Shown piece after piece: positions 35,720 through 44,264 of a stretch of 64,000 nucleotides of DNA. The notes under the pieces are model-generated. The model saw nothing but the letters and a program-made list of their open reading frames with translations, ran no database searches and had not been told where the DNA came from. The DNA is taken from contig CAJFQC010000001.1 of assembly GCA_904418845.1 (NCBI GenBank), forward strand, positions 62,001 through 126,000. The letters run 5' to 3'. The number at the start of each line of letters is the position of its first letter. Position 1 is the first letter of the stretch. A program made the position numbers and the translations under genes. Source of the stretch: an uncultured Ruminococcus sp. Its GTDB lineage: Bacteria; Bacillota; Clostridia; Lachnospirales; Lachnospiraceae.

Positions 35720-36946
35720 ATGGTAAATATAGCGGTAATGGGATACGGCACGGTGGGATCAGGAGTGGTGGAAGTGATCAATACAAACGGAGACATCATC
35801 AACCAGCGCGCGGCGAATGAGATCAATGTGAAATACGTGCTTGACTTGAGAGATTTTCCGGGTGATCCTGTCCAGGAGAAGATCGTTCATGATGTGGACA
35901 TTATCATCAATGATCCTGAAATCAAGATCGTCGTAGAGGTGATGGGCGGCGTAGAGCCGGCATACACTTTCGTAAAACGTTGTCTTGAGGCGGGGAAAAG
36001 CGTGGTCACCTCCAACAAAGCGCTGGTGGCAAAGCACGGCGCGGAACTTTTGTCCATCGCGCGCGACAGAGAATTGAATTTCTTATTCGAGGCAAGCGTA
36101 GGCGGCGGTATCCCGATCATCCGTGCGCTGAATTCTTCCCTCACTGCAGATAAGATCGAAGAGATCACAGGAATTCTAAACGGCACGACCAACTACATGC
36201 TCAGCAAAATGCTCTATGAAAGCGCTGATTATGCGGAGGTGCTCAAAGAGGCGCAGGAGAACGGATTTGCGGAGGCAGATCCAACCGCAGACGTGGAAGG
36301 TCATGACGCATGCCGGAAGATCGCCATTCTTTCTTCTCTTATATCGGGACAGCAGGTGGATTTTGAGGATATTTATACAGAGGGCATCTCTGAGATTACG
36401 AAAGAGGATATGATGTACGCCAGGAAGATGGATATGACAGTCAAGCTCCTTGCGTCCAGTAAGCGTCACGGGGATCATCTCCATGCGATCGTCGCTCCGG
36501 CTCTGCTTGGAAAAGAGCATCCGCTCTATAATGTAAATGGTGTGTTCAACGCGGTGTTTGTGACCGGAAATATGCTTGGCGATGCCATGTTTTATGGAAG
36601 CGGGGCAGGGAAACTTCCGACAGCAAGTGCAGTAGTGGCGGACGTTGTGGACGCGGCGAAGCATCTTCACAGAAATATCATGACGATGTGGAAGAATGAA
36701 AAGCTGACTCTTCTTCCGATAGAAGATACATGTAAACGCTTCTTTGTACGTCTTGAAGGAGATGTCGAAGAAAGAAGGGCAGAAATTGAGGCGGCATTCG
36801 GCCCGGCAGAGTTCTTGAATGTGGACGGCCTTGATAAGGAGTTCGGCGTCATAACAGGATCGATGTCGGAAAGAGAGTACAGGCAGAGGGCTGAAAAGCT
36901 TTCCGGTGTGCTCCATATCATACGCCTGGAAGAACAGGACTCATAA
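35720..36946 (+). CDS. hom: Homoserine dehydrogenase
   Basis: Reduces aspartate semialdehyde to homoserine for threonine and methionine synthesis. The 408-residue monofunctional enzyme has the NAD(P) loop AVMGYGTVGSGVVEVI, EVMGGVEPAYTFVKRCLEAG, the substrate site EASVGGGIPIIRAL and GILNGTTNYML, and a C-terminal ACT-like regulatory domain (CKRFFVRLEGDVEERRAEIE) that would sense threonine. GGGAG precedes the ATG. It is followed by a phosphoglycerate-mutase-type gene proposed to replace homoserine kinase. Confidence 0.95.
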   Translation: MVNIAVMGYGTVGSGVVEVINTNGDIINQRAANEINVKYVLDLRDFPGDPVQEKIVHDVDIIINDPEIKIVVEVMGGVEPAYTFVKRCLEAGKSVVTSNKALVAKHGAELLSIARDRELNFLFEASVGGGIPIIRALNSSLTADKIEEITGILNGTTNYMLSKMLYESADYAEVLKEAQENGFAEADPTADVEGHDACRKIAILSSLISGQQVDFEDIYTEGISEITKEDMMYARKMDMTVKLLASSKRHGDHLHAIVAPALLGKEHPLYNVNGVFNAVFVTGNMLGDAMFYGSGAGKLPTASAVVADVVDAAKHLHRNIMTMWKNEKLTLLPIEDTCKRFFVRLEGDVEERRAEIEAAFGPAEFLNVDGLDKEFGVITGSMSEREYRQRAEKLSGVLHIIRLEEQDS

Positions 36947-37033
36947 ACATCCAGAAGAGCAGGAATTATAGATACCGGCACATGAAATGCGGAAGGATAA
37001 AATGTTGAGCGGAGTAATCTGGAGGAGGATGGC

Positions 37034-38245
37034 ATGAAATATATCGTGATCTTATGTGATGGGATGGCAGACGACCCCCTTGATATTCTGGGCGGGAAAA
37101 CGCCGATAGAGGCGGCGCGTACAGAGAATATAGACCGTCTTGCAAAAGACGCTGAAATCGGAATGGTGCGCACAGTCCCGGAGGGCATGTCGCCCGGAAG
37201 CGACACGGCGAACCTGTCTGTGATCGGATATGATCCGAAAAAATATTACTCCGGCAGATCGCCGCTGGAGGCGCTGAGCATCGGAGCGGAGATGGAGGAT
37301 GCAGATGTGTCTTTCCGCTGTAATCTTGTCACGCTTTCAGAAGATGACGCGGATTACGAAGACCGTGTTATATTAGACCACAGTTCAGGGGAGATATCCA
37401 CTGAGGAAGCGGCGGAACTTCTGAATGCTCTGGAAACAGGGGTTAAGAGAGAGGGCTACACCTTTTATGCGGGAACAAGTTACCGCCATCTGGTCATCTG
37501 GAAGGAGGGCAGGACGACGGAGCTGACTGCGCCCCATGATATACTGACAAAGCGTATCGGGGATTATCTTCCAGAAGATGCCGTGCTCCGTGACATGATG
37601 ATCAAAAGCTACGATATTTTAAAAGATCACCCTATCAACAAGAAGCGCCGCGCAGAGGGGAAAAATCCGGCCAATTCAGCATGGTTCTGGGGCTCGGGAA
37701 CACGTCCGGCGCTGACCTCTTTTGAAGAGAAGCACGGCGCGAAGGGCGCCATGATCTCCGCGGTCGATCTGCTCAAAGGAATCGCCGTGGGCGCGGGGAT
37801 GCACAATATCATTGTGGAGGGCGCGAACGGCGGGCTTCACACGAATTATTCCGGGAAGGCAGACGCCGCAGTAAAAGCACTGACAGAGGGCGGATATGAT
37901 TTCGTCTATATACATATCGAGGCGCCGGATGAGATGGGACATCAGGGAAGTGCGGCGGATAAGATCAAAGCCATTGAATATATTGATGAGAAGATCATCG
38001 GTCCTGTGGCAGATGCACTTTGGAATGCCGGAACTGATTTCCGGATGCTGATCCTGCCGGATCATCCTACACCGGTCCGCGTGCGCACGCATACGTCCGA
38101 CCCGGTTCCGTATCTTTTGTATGACAGCACGAAGAAAACGTGCGGACCGGAATTCTACAGTGAGAAAGCGGGAAGAGAGAGCGGACGTTATATCGAGGAA
38201 GGCTGGCGGCTGATGGAACATCTTATACAATCTTTTCAAATTTAA
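37034..38245 (+). CDS. Cofactor-independent phosphoglycerate mutase family, probable homoserine kinase
   Basis: A 403-residue alkaline-phosphatase-superfamily protein of the archaeal-type ApgM group. It begins IVILCDGMADDPLDILGGKT with the metal-binding Asp and has the phospho-acceptor block MSPGSDTANLSVIGYDP and the C-terminal metal site LILPDHPTPVRVRTHTSDPV. The subgroup next to hom in clostridia, which lack ThrB, has been proposed to be a homoserine kinase. The position 88 bp after hom supports that here. True mutase activity remains possible. Confidence 0.82.
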   Translation: MKYIVILCDGMADDPLDILGGKTPIEAARTENIDRLAKDAEIGMVRTVPEGMSPGSDTANLSVIGYDPKKYYSGRSPLEALSIGAEMEDADVSFRCNLVTLSEDDADYEDRVILDHSSGEISTEEAAELLNALETGVKREGYTFYAGTSYRHLVIWKEGRTTELTAPHDILTKRIGDYLPEDAVLRDMMIKSYDILKDHPINKKRRAEGKNPANSAWFWGSGTRPALTSFEEKHGAKGAMISAVDLLKGIAVGAGMHNIIVEGANGGLHTNYSGKADAAVKALTEGGYDFVYIHIEAPDEMGHQGSAADKIKAIEYIDEKIIGPVADALWNAGTDFRMLILPDHPTPVRVRTHTSDPVPYLLYDSTKKTCGPEFYSEKAGRESGRYIEEGWRLMEHLIQSFQI

Positions 38246-38329
38246 TCCTTCTTTTACTGTTGTTTACAGATTTTATAAAAAAGCAGAGATAAAATAAATC
38301 AGTGTAAATGAATACTGGCGCAGCCTGTG

Positions 38330-38656
38330 CTAAAACACAAGCTGCACCAGAAGCATATAGCATAGTGTTCCGCCTGCGATAGACAGAAGCATCTGCCGTT
38401 TCCACAGGTGGAGCACCGCTACGAGAGCGATGGAGATCAGTTCGGGGATTCCATGACTTCCGGAGAACACGCTTACGTTTCTCAGAGAGTAGATGATGAG
38501 CAGTCCGAACACCGCGGAGGGCAGCGCCTTTCCGAGATAGCGGATATATTCCGGGGTCGGTTTTCCTTCAGGGAACACGAGGAAGGGGAGAAATCTTGTC
38601 AGCATGGTGGCGAGGACGATCATTGCCACCGTGATGATTTCCTGTGTAAGCGTCAT
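38330..38656 (-). CDS. azlD: AzlD family branched-chain amino acid transport subunit
   Basis: A 108-residue membrane protein with about four helices ([20 protein letters not shown] start, [20 protein letters not shown] loop). It is the small partner of AzlC in an LIV-E type exporter of branched-chain amino acids. ATG 38656 follows AAAGGTGG and overlaps the azlC stop (ATGA), so translation is coupled. The track ORF starts too far upstream in azlC. Confidence 0.85.
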   Translation of the reverse strand: MTLTQEIITVAMIVLATMLTRFLPFLVFPEGKPTPEYIRYLGKALPSAVFGLLIIYSLRNVSVFSGSHGIPELISIALVAVLHLWKRQMLLSIAGGTLCYMLLVQLVF

Positions 38657-39408
38657 GTCTGTCCACCACCTTTCTGCGCATCCGCGCCAAGCCGTGTCTC
38701 CAGCGGGCGTCTTATAAGCGTAAGGACGCCGAGAACCGCCAGCATGGCCGGGATGATGAAGCTGTCCGCCCCGAATGCGATGAGGCAGATCACAGAGAGC
38801 GCAAGTCCGAGAAGGGCTCTTGTATGATTCTTTTCTTTCAGCCATTGCTCCATAAAGATGACCACGAACATTGCGGTCAGCACAAAGTCCAGCCCTTCGG
38901 TGTTAAAGTGGATGAAGGAGCCGAACAGACCTCCGAGCGTGGCGCCGAAGAACCAGTAGAAATGGTTCAAAAGCGTCACGAAGAACATGAACCAGCCTTT
39001 GTCCACCTCCTGCGGGATATCGGCTGTATAATTGATGGAAAAGCTTTCATCGCACATTCCGAAGATGAGATAAAAGGATTTCCATCCGTGTCCGCGGTAT
39101 TTTTCCAGCATGGAGATACCGTAGAAGAGGTGCCTGGCGTTGATCATGAGGGCCATGGCGAAAGCCTGCAGCGGACTGAACGCCCCGAGCAGGAGATTCA
39201 CGGCCACGAACTCCATGCTGCCGGCGAAGATGGTGACACTCATCAGCATGGGATAAATAAATGAAAATCCGGATACATTCATATAGATGCCGTATGTAAG
39301 CCCCAGAAACCAGAATCCCGCAAAGATAGGGATCGTGCGGGGAAACGCGGCGCGGAAAGCGCGGTGGATACTGCGTTTTTTTTCAGCCTTTATTATTTCT
39401 CCTGTCAT
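38653..39408 (-). CDS. azlC: AzlC family branched-chain amino acid exporter subunit
   Basis: A 251-residue membrane protein with about seven to eight helices, carrying the family segments [40 protein letters not shown] and [14 protein letters not shown]. It pairs with AzlD to export branched-chain amino acids or analogues. ATG 39408, after AAGGATG, is chosen. The track start 86 residues earlier has no ribosome site and reads non-hydrophobic random sequence. It is divergent from the HD-domain gene. Confidence 0.88.
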   Translation of the reverse strand: MTGEIIKAEKKRSIHRAFRAAFPRTIPIFAGFWFLGLTYGIYMNVSGFSFIYPMLMSVTIFAGSMEFVAVNLLLGAFSPLQAFAMALMINARHLFYGISMLEKYRGHGWKSFYLIFGMCDESFSINYTADIPQEVDKGWFMFFVTLLNHFYWFFGATLGGLFGSFIHFNTEGLDFVLTAMFVVIFMEQWLKEKNHTRALLGLALSVICLIAFGADSFIIPAMLAVLGVLTLIRRPLETRLGADAQKGGGQT

Positions 39409-39465
39409 TGTAAACACATCCTTAAGTACTTTAAAATAACATGCCTGATTATGATAGCATTTTGA

Positions 39466-39500
39466 GGGGATAAATTCAATGACGCTGCGGGGATAAATTT
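39466..39500. repeat. Two direct repeats GGGGATAAATT in the azlC/HD divergent region
   Basis: Copies at 39466-39476 and 39489-39499, starts 23 bases apart, about two helical turns. Possible binding sites for one regulator. Confidence 0.4.
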
Positions 39501-39572
39501 GAAGATATGATTTATTTTCCCGGGCTTGTGTAGTAAACTGTAAAAGAACATTTAAGACGGGAGGACAGCACG

Positions 39573-40358
39573 GTGGAGTACCATTTTGCAAAAGAGGTAT
39601 TTGAGAGATATCTGGACGGTTATGACAGAGAAAATGATAAAGTAAGATTAAAGATCGTGCATACATACGGCGTGGTGGCGCAAAGTACAGAGATTGCCCG
39701 GCGGATGAGGCTGTCCCGGGAAGACAGGGAGCTGGCCAGGATCATCGCCCTGCTCCATGATATTGGACGGTTTGAGCAGATCCGGCAGTTTGACAGTTTT
39801 ATGCCTGATACGATGGACCACGCGGCTTACGGAGTGGAGATGCTTTTCGGAGAGGCGCCGGACTGCCCGCCGCGCATGATCCGGCAGTTTCTTAAAGAGG
39901 ACACGTGGGATGACATCATTCGTACTGCCATTGCAAAACACAGTGATTTTCTGCTTGAGGGGATAGAAGATAAGCGCATTCTTCTCCACGCGAAGATCAT
40001 CCGCGACGCGGACAAGCTGGATAACTGCCGGGTGAAACTGGTGGACGATTTTGAGACATTTATGGATGCCACGGCAGAGGAGACGGGGGCGTCAGCCATC
40101 ACGCCGAAAGTCCGTGCGGACGCGTTTTCGGGGAAAAGTATCTTGTCTTCGGACAGAGAGACGCCTATGGATTACTGGATATCTTATCTTGCCTACTTCT
40201 ATGATCTGAATTTTCAGGAAAGTCTGGATATTGTGGCGGAGAAGGATTATATAAGCCGGCTCATCCACAGGATAAGCTATTCCAATGCGGAGACAAGAGA
40301 GACAATGGAAGAACTGGAAAAGCGGCTTTTGGCATATGTGCATGGGGCATATGTATGA
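39573..40358 (+). CDS. HD-domain phosphohydrolase
   Basis: A 261-residue cytoplasmic protein with the full set of HD metal ligands: H in KIVHTYGV, HD in LLHDIGRFEQ, H in AKHSD and D in IRDADKLDN. HD proteins of this class hydrolyse nucleotides or phosphate esters. The substrate is unknown. The start is GTG 39573 after GGGAGGACAGCAC. It converges on the LacI-type gene with eight bases between stops. Confidence 0.85.
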   Translation: MEYHFAKEVFERYLDGYDRENDKVRLKIVHTYGVVAQSTEIARRMRLSREDRELARIIALLHDIGRFEQIRQFDSFMPDTMDHAAYGVEMLFGEAPDCPPRMIRQFLKEDTWDDIIRTAIAKHSDFLLEGIEDKRILLHAKIIRDADKLDNCRVKLVDDFETFMDATAEETGASAITPKVRADAFSGKSILSSDRETPMDYWISYLAYFYDLNFQESLDIVAEKDYISRLIHRISYSNAETRETMEELEKRLLAYVHGAYV

Positions 40359-40366
40359 AGTTCGGA

Positions 40367-41362
40367 TTATAACTCTTTTGTGGATTCCCTTACGACCAGA
40401 TCTGCATGAAGCAGGACTGTGCCGATGGAGACGCCGTTCATCAGGCTGTTCAGTGCGTAGTATCCGCTCTTCCCCAGTTCGATGCGGTCCTGGCGGACTG
40501 TGGTGAGCGGGGGAGAGGTGTAGGGGCATATGGGGATATCGTCAAATCCGATGATGCTGATATCACGCGGCACCTGATATCCAAGCTGCCGGCACTGTGT
40601 GAGCGCGGCGCTGGCGAATGTGTCCTGACAGCAGATTACGGCGGTCATGCCCATGTCAAGAAAACGCGGCAGATGCTTCTCCATACATTCCGACAGATAG
40701 TAGGAACACCCTGAATAGGAAGAGTCTGTTTTCAGCCCGTGGCGGTGCATTGCCTGAAAAAACGCTCTGTGGCGGACCTGCATGATATGGGAGCCGAGGG
40801 CGCTGCTCAAATAGCCGATTTTGTGATGCCCCAGCTTCTTTAAATGTTCAACCGCAAGGCACATGCCCTCGTCGTTGTCGATACCGACATACGCGGTGTA
40901 CGGATTCCCAATGATATGGTTATCATAGAGAACGACAGGCGTGCGGCATGTCTGGAAATCCTTTATCCATGGTTCGTTGAGGGAAAATCCGATCACAAAA
41001 GCTCCACTGTAGTCGTTCTGGAGCATGAATACATCATATGAGATATCTCTCTGTATATTCACGTCAACAGGAACGATATCTACTTCGCATCCTGCGGGCT
41101 CGGCCATCTGACGGAAGCCCATCACAATATCATAGGCAAAATGATGCGGCTCCTGGTATTCGATATTATCTTTCTGAATAAGGACACAAAGGCGTATGGA
41201 TGGCTTTTTGTAACGCCTGAGCTTTGTGTACCCCAGTTCTACTGCCGTCTCAAGTATCTGTTTTTGTAATGTTTCGCTGATGTCGGAAGCTCCGTTCAGG
41301 GCTTTTGATACTGTTCCCTTGGAAATGCCCAGTTTATCAGCAATATCTTGAATTGTCGTCAT
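40367..41362 (-). CDS. LacI-family transcriptional regulator, probable maltodextrin operon repressor
   Basis: A 331-residue regulator with the N-terminal helix-turn-helix and hinge (TIQDIADKLGISKGTVSKAL at 3-22) and a periplasmic-binding-like sensor domain (YVGIDNDEGMCLAVEHLKKL, ISIIGFDDIPICPYTSPPLT). Divergent from the malEFG-type operon, so it most likely represses it and responds to a maltodextrin. ATG 41362, eight bases after AGGTGG, is chosen over the track GTG. It has its own promoter. Confidence 0.9.
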   Translation of the reverse strand: MTTIQDIADKLGISKGTVSKALNGASDISETLQKQILETAVELGYTKLRRYKKPSIRLCVLIQKDNIEYQEPHHFAYDIVMGFRQMAEPAGCEVDIVPVDVNIQRDISYDVFMLQNDYSGAFVIGFSLNEPWIKDFQTCRTPVVLYDNHIIGNPYTAYVGIDNDEGMCLAVEHLKKLGHHKIGYLSSALGSHIMQVRHRAFFQAMHRHGLKTDSSYSGCSYYLSECMEKHLPRFLDMGMTAVICCQDTFASAALTQCRQLGYQVPRDISIIGFDDIPICPYTSPPLTTVRQDRIELGKSGYYALNSLMNGVSIGTVLLHADLVVRESTKEL

Positions 41363-41402
41363 AACTTTTTCCACCTGACTTCTTAAAGTTTATAACAAAA
41401 AT

Positions 41403-41431
41403 ATTATATATAAAATAGAGAAAGAAATCAA
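41403..41431 (-). promoter_or_regulatory. Promoter of the LacI-family gene
   Basis: On the minus strand TTGATT, 17-base spacer, TATAAT, 40 bases before the ATG. Confidence 0.6.
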
Positions 41432-41457
41432 TGAAAAGAGATTTTATGTTTAGAAAA

Positions 41458-41468
41458 GTTTCGTAAAC
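41458..41468. promoter_or_regulatory. Candidate operator GTTTCGTAAAC
   Basis: Near-palindrome upstream of the LacI-gene promoter. Its reverse strand contains ACGAAAC, also found at the mal start-site repeat. Confidence 0.35.
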
Positions 41469-41550
41469 AAATATAAAAATAAAAATGCACAAAAAATATA
41501 GTGAAAATTTATGCAAAACAGATAAAGTATGATAGATTAAATAAAAATAA

Positions 41551-41579
41551 TTGACGATAATAGCTTACAGGACTATCAT
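41551..41579 (+). promoter_or_regulatory. Maltodextrin operon promoter
   Basis: TTGACG, 17-base spacer, TATCAT. Expected start near 41586, inside the operator-like repeat. Confidence 0.7.
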
Positions 41580-41587
41580 AACAGTAA

Positions 41588-41610
41588 CGAAACAATTCGA
41601 AACAATTCGA
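41588..41610. promoter_or_regulatory. Operator-like tandem repeat at the mal start site
   Basis: CGAAACAATTCG occurs twice in overlap (10-base period AAACAATTCG). Each copy is a CGAA/TTCG inverted repeat. The placement over the start point fits repression. Confidence 0.5.
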
Positions 41611-41628
41611 GAACGGAGGATGGAAAGA

Positions 41629-42867
41629 ATGAGAAAAAGAGCAGTGTCTGTGCTGCTTGCCGGAGTAATGACATTCGGGCTTGCGGCAGCAGGGCTGACC
41701 GGATGCGGTGACAGCACAGAGAGGGAAGCTGAAAAGGTCCGTCTGATGGTGTGGTCTCCGCAGAATGACCAGTCCAAAGACAACGGAGAATGGCTTCAGA
41801 CTATGTGTGAGCGGTTTGCGGAGGAACATCCCGAATGGGATATCACATTTGTCTATGGTGTGTCAGATGAGGCGAGTGCTGCCGGACAGGTAGCGCAGGA
41901 TCCGGATGCCAGCGCGGATGTATTCATGTACGCAAACGATACGCTGACAACCATGACAGATGCCAGTGCATTGGCGAAGATCGGCGGCACATACCGCGAG
42001 GAGGTTGAGTCGATTAACTCAGAAGAGCTGATGAATTCGCTGATTATGGAGGACGACCTGTACGGCGTGCCCTTTACGACAAACACATGGTATATGTACT
42101 ATGACAAAAGGGTGTTCAGCGAGGAGGATGTCAAGAACCTTGACACCATGCTGGAAAAAGGCGTGGTATCCTTCCCGTTCGTGAACTCCTGGTATCTGCC
42201 GGCGTTCTACCTTGGCAACGGCTGCACTTTGTTCGGAGACGGAACGGACGAATCCGCGGGAGTAGACTTCGGAGGAGAGAATGCGGTCGCGGTGACAGAT
42301 TATCTGATCGATCTGGAACAGAATCCGAACTTCAGGATCGATGATCTTGGTTCCGGCATCGCCGGTCTTCGTGACGGCAGCATCAACGCAATGTTCACAG
42401 GATCATGGGATGCTAACTCGATCAAGGAAATTCTCGGCGACAATATGGGTGTTGCCTCGCTTCCTACATATACGCTGAACGGTGAAGAAAAACAAATGCT
42501 GGCGTACGCGGGTTCCAAAGCATTCGGCGTCAACTCCAACACGGATTACATGGTACAGGCTGTTGCACTGGCCGTTTACCTGGGTTCCTCTGAGGCGCAG
42601 AAAGCACATTATGAGATGTGCGGAACGATCCCCTGCAGCACGGAGCTTCTGGAGGATCCGTCGATCAGTTCCGATGAAGTGGTCATGGCACAGAATGATA
42701 CATTTAACAATACATCCATCCTTCAGCCGTTCGTATCTAAGATGAACAATTGCTGGACTCCGGTGGAGAATATGGGCAAGGGTATCCGAAACGATAATAT
42801 TACCCATGACAACTCCGCAGATCAGACCAGGCAGATGAACGATGCGATGAACAGTGACGGAATCTGA
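41629..42867 (+). CDS. malE: Maltodextrin ABC transporter substrate-binding lipoprotein
   Basis: A 412-residue extracellular solute-binding lipoprotein. The signal sequence ends in the lipobox GLTGC and the mature protein has the MalE-like fold (RLMVWSPQNDQSKDNGEWLQ, YGVPFTTNTWYMYYDKRVFS, MFTGSWDANSIKEILGDNMG). With the two permeases and four glucan-hydrolase genes downstream, maltose/maltodextrin is the expected ligand. ATG 41629, after GGAGGATGGAAAGA, gives a proper signal peptide. The track start adds 26 residues from the leader. Confidence 0.9.
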   Translation: MRKRAVSVLLAGVMTFGLAAAGLTGCGDSTEREAEKVRLMVWSPQNDQSKDNGEWLQTMCERFAEEHPEWDITFVYGVSDEASAAGQVAQDPDASADVFMYANDTLTTMTDASALAKIGGTYREEVESINSEELMNSLIMEDDLYGVPFTTNTWYMYYDKRVFSEEDVKNLDTMLEKGVVSFPFVNSWYLPAFYLGNGCTLFGDGTDESAGVDFGGENAVAVTDYLIDLEQNPNFRIDDLGSGIAGLRDGSINAMFTGSWDANSIKEILGDNMGVASLPTYTLNGEEKQMLAYAGSKAFGVNSNTDYMVQAVALAVYLGSSEAQKAHYEMCGTIPCSTELLEDPSISSDEVVMAQNDTFNNTSILQPFVSKMNNCWTPVENMGKGIRNDNITHDNSADQTRQMNDAMNSDGI

Positions 42868-42882
42868 AATGAGGTGATGAGG

Positions 42883-44166
42883 ATGGGAATTATTAAGAAA
42901 AGAGTCAATGATTTTCCGACTCCCTACACATGCACAAAGGCGATCAGAGAGGGCGGTATTGAGACAAAGCTCTCCATGGTGCTGATGGGCTTAGGAAATA
43001 TCGTGCATGGACAGAAGATAAAAGGGCTGCTTTATCTTGCAGTTGAAGCGGCGTATATCGTATTTATGATAGTGAACGGGGCCGGATTTCTCGGAATGCT
43101 GCCCTCGCTTGGAACAGTGGCACAGGAAGAAATATGGGACGAGGCAAATCAGGTGTATATGTATACTAAGGGTGACCAGTCGATTTTGATTCTCCTTTAC
43201 GGCGTGGCTACCCTGCTGGTGACATTCTTGATGATCTGCGCATGGCGCGGGGCTCTTCGGAGCGCTTACAAGGCGGAGTGCCTGTCGAAAGAAGGGAGAC
43301 ATGTAAATAACTTTGCAGAGGATTTAAAGTCTCTTCTTCACGAGAATCTGCACAGGCTCCTTATGACCCCGCCCATGTTCTTCATCGGCGCGTTCACGAT
43401 CCTGCCTCTGATCTTTATGATCTGTATGGCGTTTACAAATTACAGCAAGATCGACAATCATCTGATGCTGTTTGACTGGGTCGGACTTGATAACTTCAAA
43501 GCGCTGTTCGATTCCACGAGTATCCTGGGAAGTACCTTCTGGTCTGTTCTGGGATGGACGCTCGTGTGGGCGTTCTTCGCAACATTCAGTAACTATATCT
43601 TCGGTATGATCATCTCCCTGATGATCAACCGTAAAGGAACAAGGGCAAAAGGCTTCTGGAGATTCTGCTTTGTTCTCTCCTGCGCGGTACCGATGTTCGT
43701 ATCTCTGCTGATTATGAGGACCATGCTTCAGCCGGAGGGCGCGGTAAACGTGCTTCTGCGCAACCTGGGATTCATCGCTTCCGACGCGAGCCTTCCGTTC
43801 TTCACGGACCCTACATGGGCAAGGGTGACGGTTATCGTCATCAACGTATGGGTCGGCGTACCATATACGCTGCTCCAGCTTACCGGTGTGCTGCAGAACA
43901 TCCCGGCAGAGCTTTATGAGGCGGCTCAGGTGGACGGCGCGAACGCGTTCCAGACTTTTACAAAGATCACGCTGCCGTATATGCTGTATGTGACCACACC
44001 GTATCTGATCACAACATTTACGGGAAATGTCAACAACTTCAATGTCATTTATCTGTTGTCGGGAGGAGATCCCGTCACGGATCTGTCGTCCACGGCCGGC
44101 AAGACAGACCTTTTGGTTACATGGCTTTACAAGCTGACCATTGATAAGCAGTATTATAATATCTGA
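42883..44166 (+). CDS. malF: Maltodextrin ABC permease MalF-like, truncated by an in-frame TGA
   Basis: Membrane permease of 427 residues with an N-terminal cytoplasmic/helix extension and the binding-protein-dependent transport motif EAAQVDGANAFQTFTKITLP (EAA loop). The frame ends with DKQYYNI then TGA at 44164. Without that stop the same frame continues AVIGILTFVILAIGALFTYR and a short basic tail to TAA at 44262, which is the expected last helix. Relatives have Gly (GGA) at this position as far as recalled, so a single G-to-T change would explain it. ATG 42883 follows GAGGTG. Confidence 0.85.
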   Translation: MGIIKKRVNDFPTPYTCTKAIREGGIETKLSMVLMGLGNIVHGQKIKGLLYLAVEAAYIVFMIVNGAGFLGMLPSLGTVAQEEIWDEANQVYMYTKGDQSILILLYGVATLLVTFLMICAWRGALRSAYKAECLSKEGRHVNNFAEDLKSLLHENLHRLLMTPPMFFIGAFTILPLIFMICMAFTNYSKIDNHLMLFDWVGLDNFKALFDSTSILGSTFWSVLGWTLVWAFFATFSNYIFGMIISLMINRKGTRAKGFWRFCFVLSCAVPMFVSLLIMRTMLQPEGAVNVLLRNLGFIASDASLPFFTDPTWARVTVIVINVWVGVPYTLLQLTGVLQNIPAELYEAAQVDGANAFQTFTKITLPYMLYVTTPYLITTFTGNVNNFNVIYLLSGGDPVTDLSSTAGKTDLLVTWLYKLTIDKQYYNI

Positions 44167-44262
44167 GCTGTCATCGGTATTCTGACATTTGTGATCCTCG
44201 CGATAGGAGCATTGTTTACGTACCGCCGCAGTAAATCGTACAAAGAAGAGGGAGGATTCTAA
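44164..44262 (+). other. Untranslated remnant of the malF last helix
   Basis: Open in the malF frame after the TGA. It encodes 31 residues (AVIGILTFVILAIGALFTYR then a charged tail ending KEEGGF) and ends in TAA two bases before malG. The conserved coding character suggests a recent mutation, a sequencing error, or readthrough. Confidence 0.8.
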
Positions 44263-44264
44263 AC

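Noticed and set aside
41440-41480. CcpA catabolite-response element near the mal promoter
   Set aside because: GTTTCGTAAAC and its flanks do not fit the cre consensus. A LacI-family operator explains it better.
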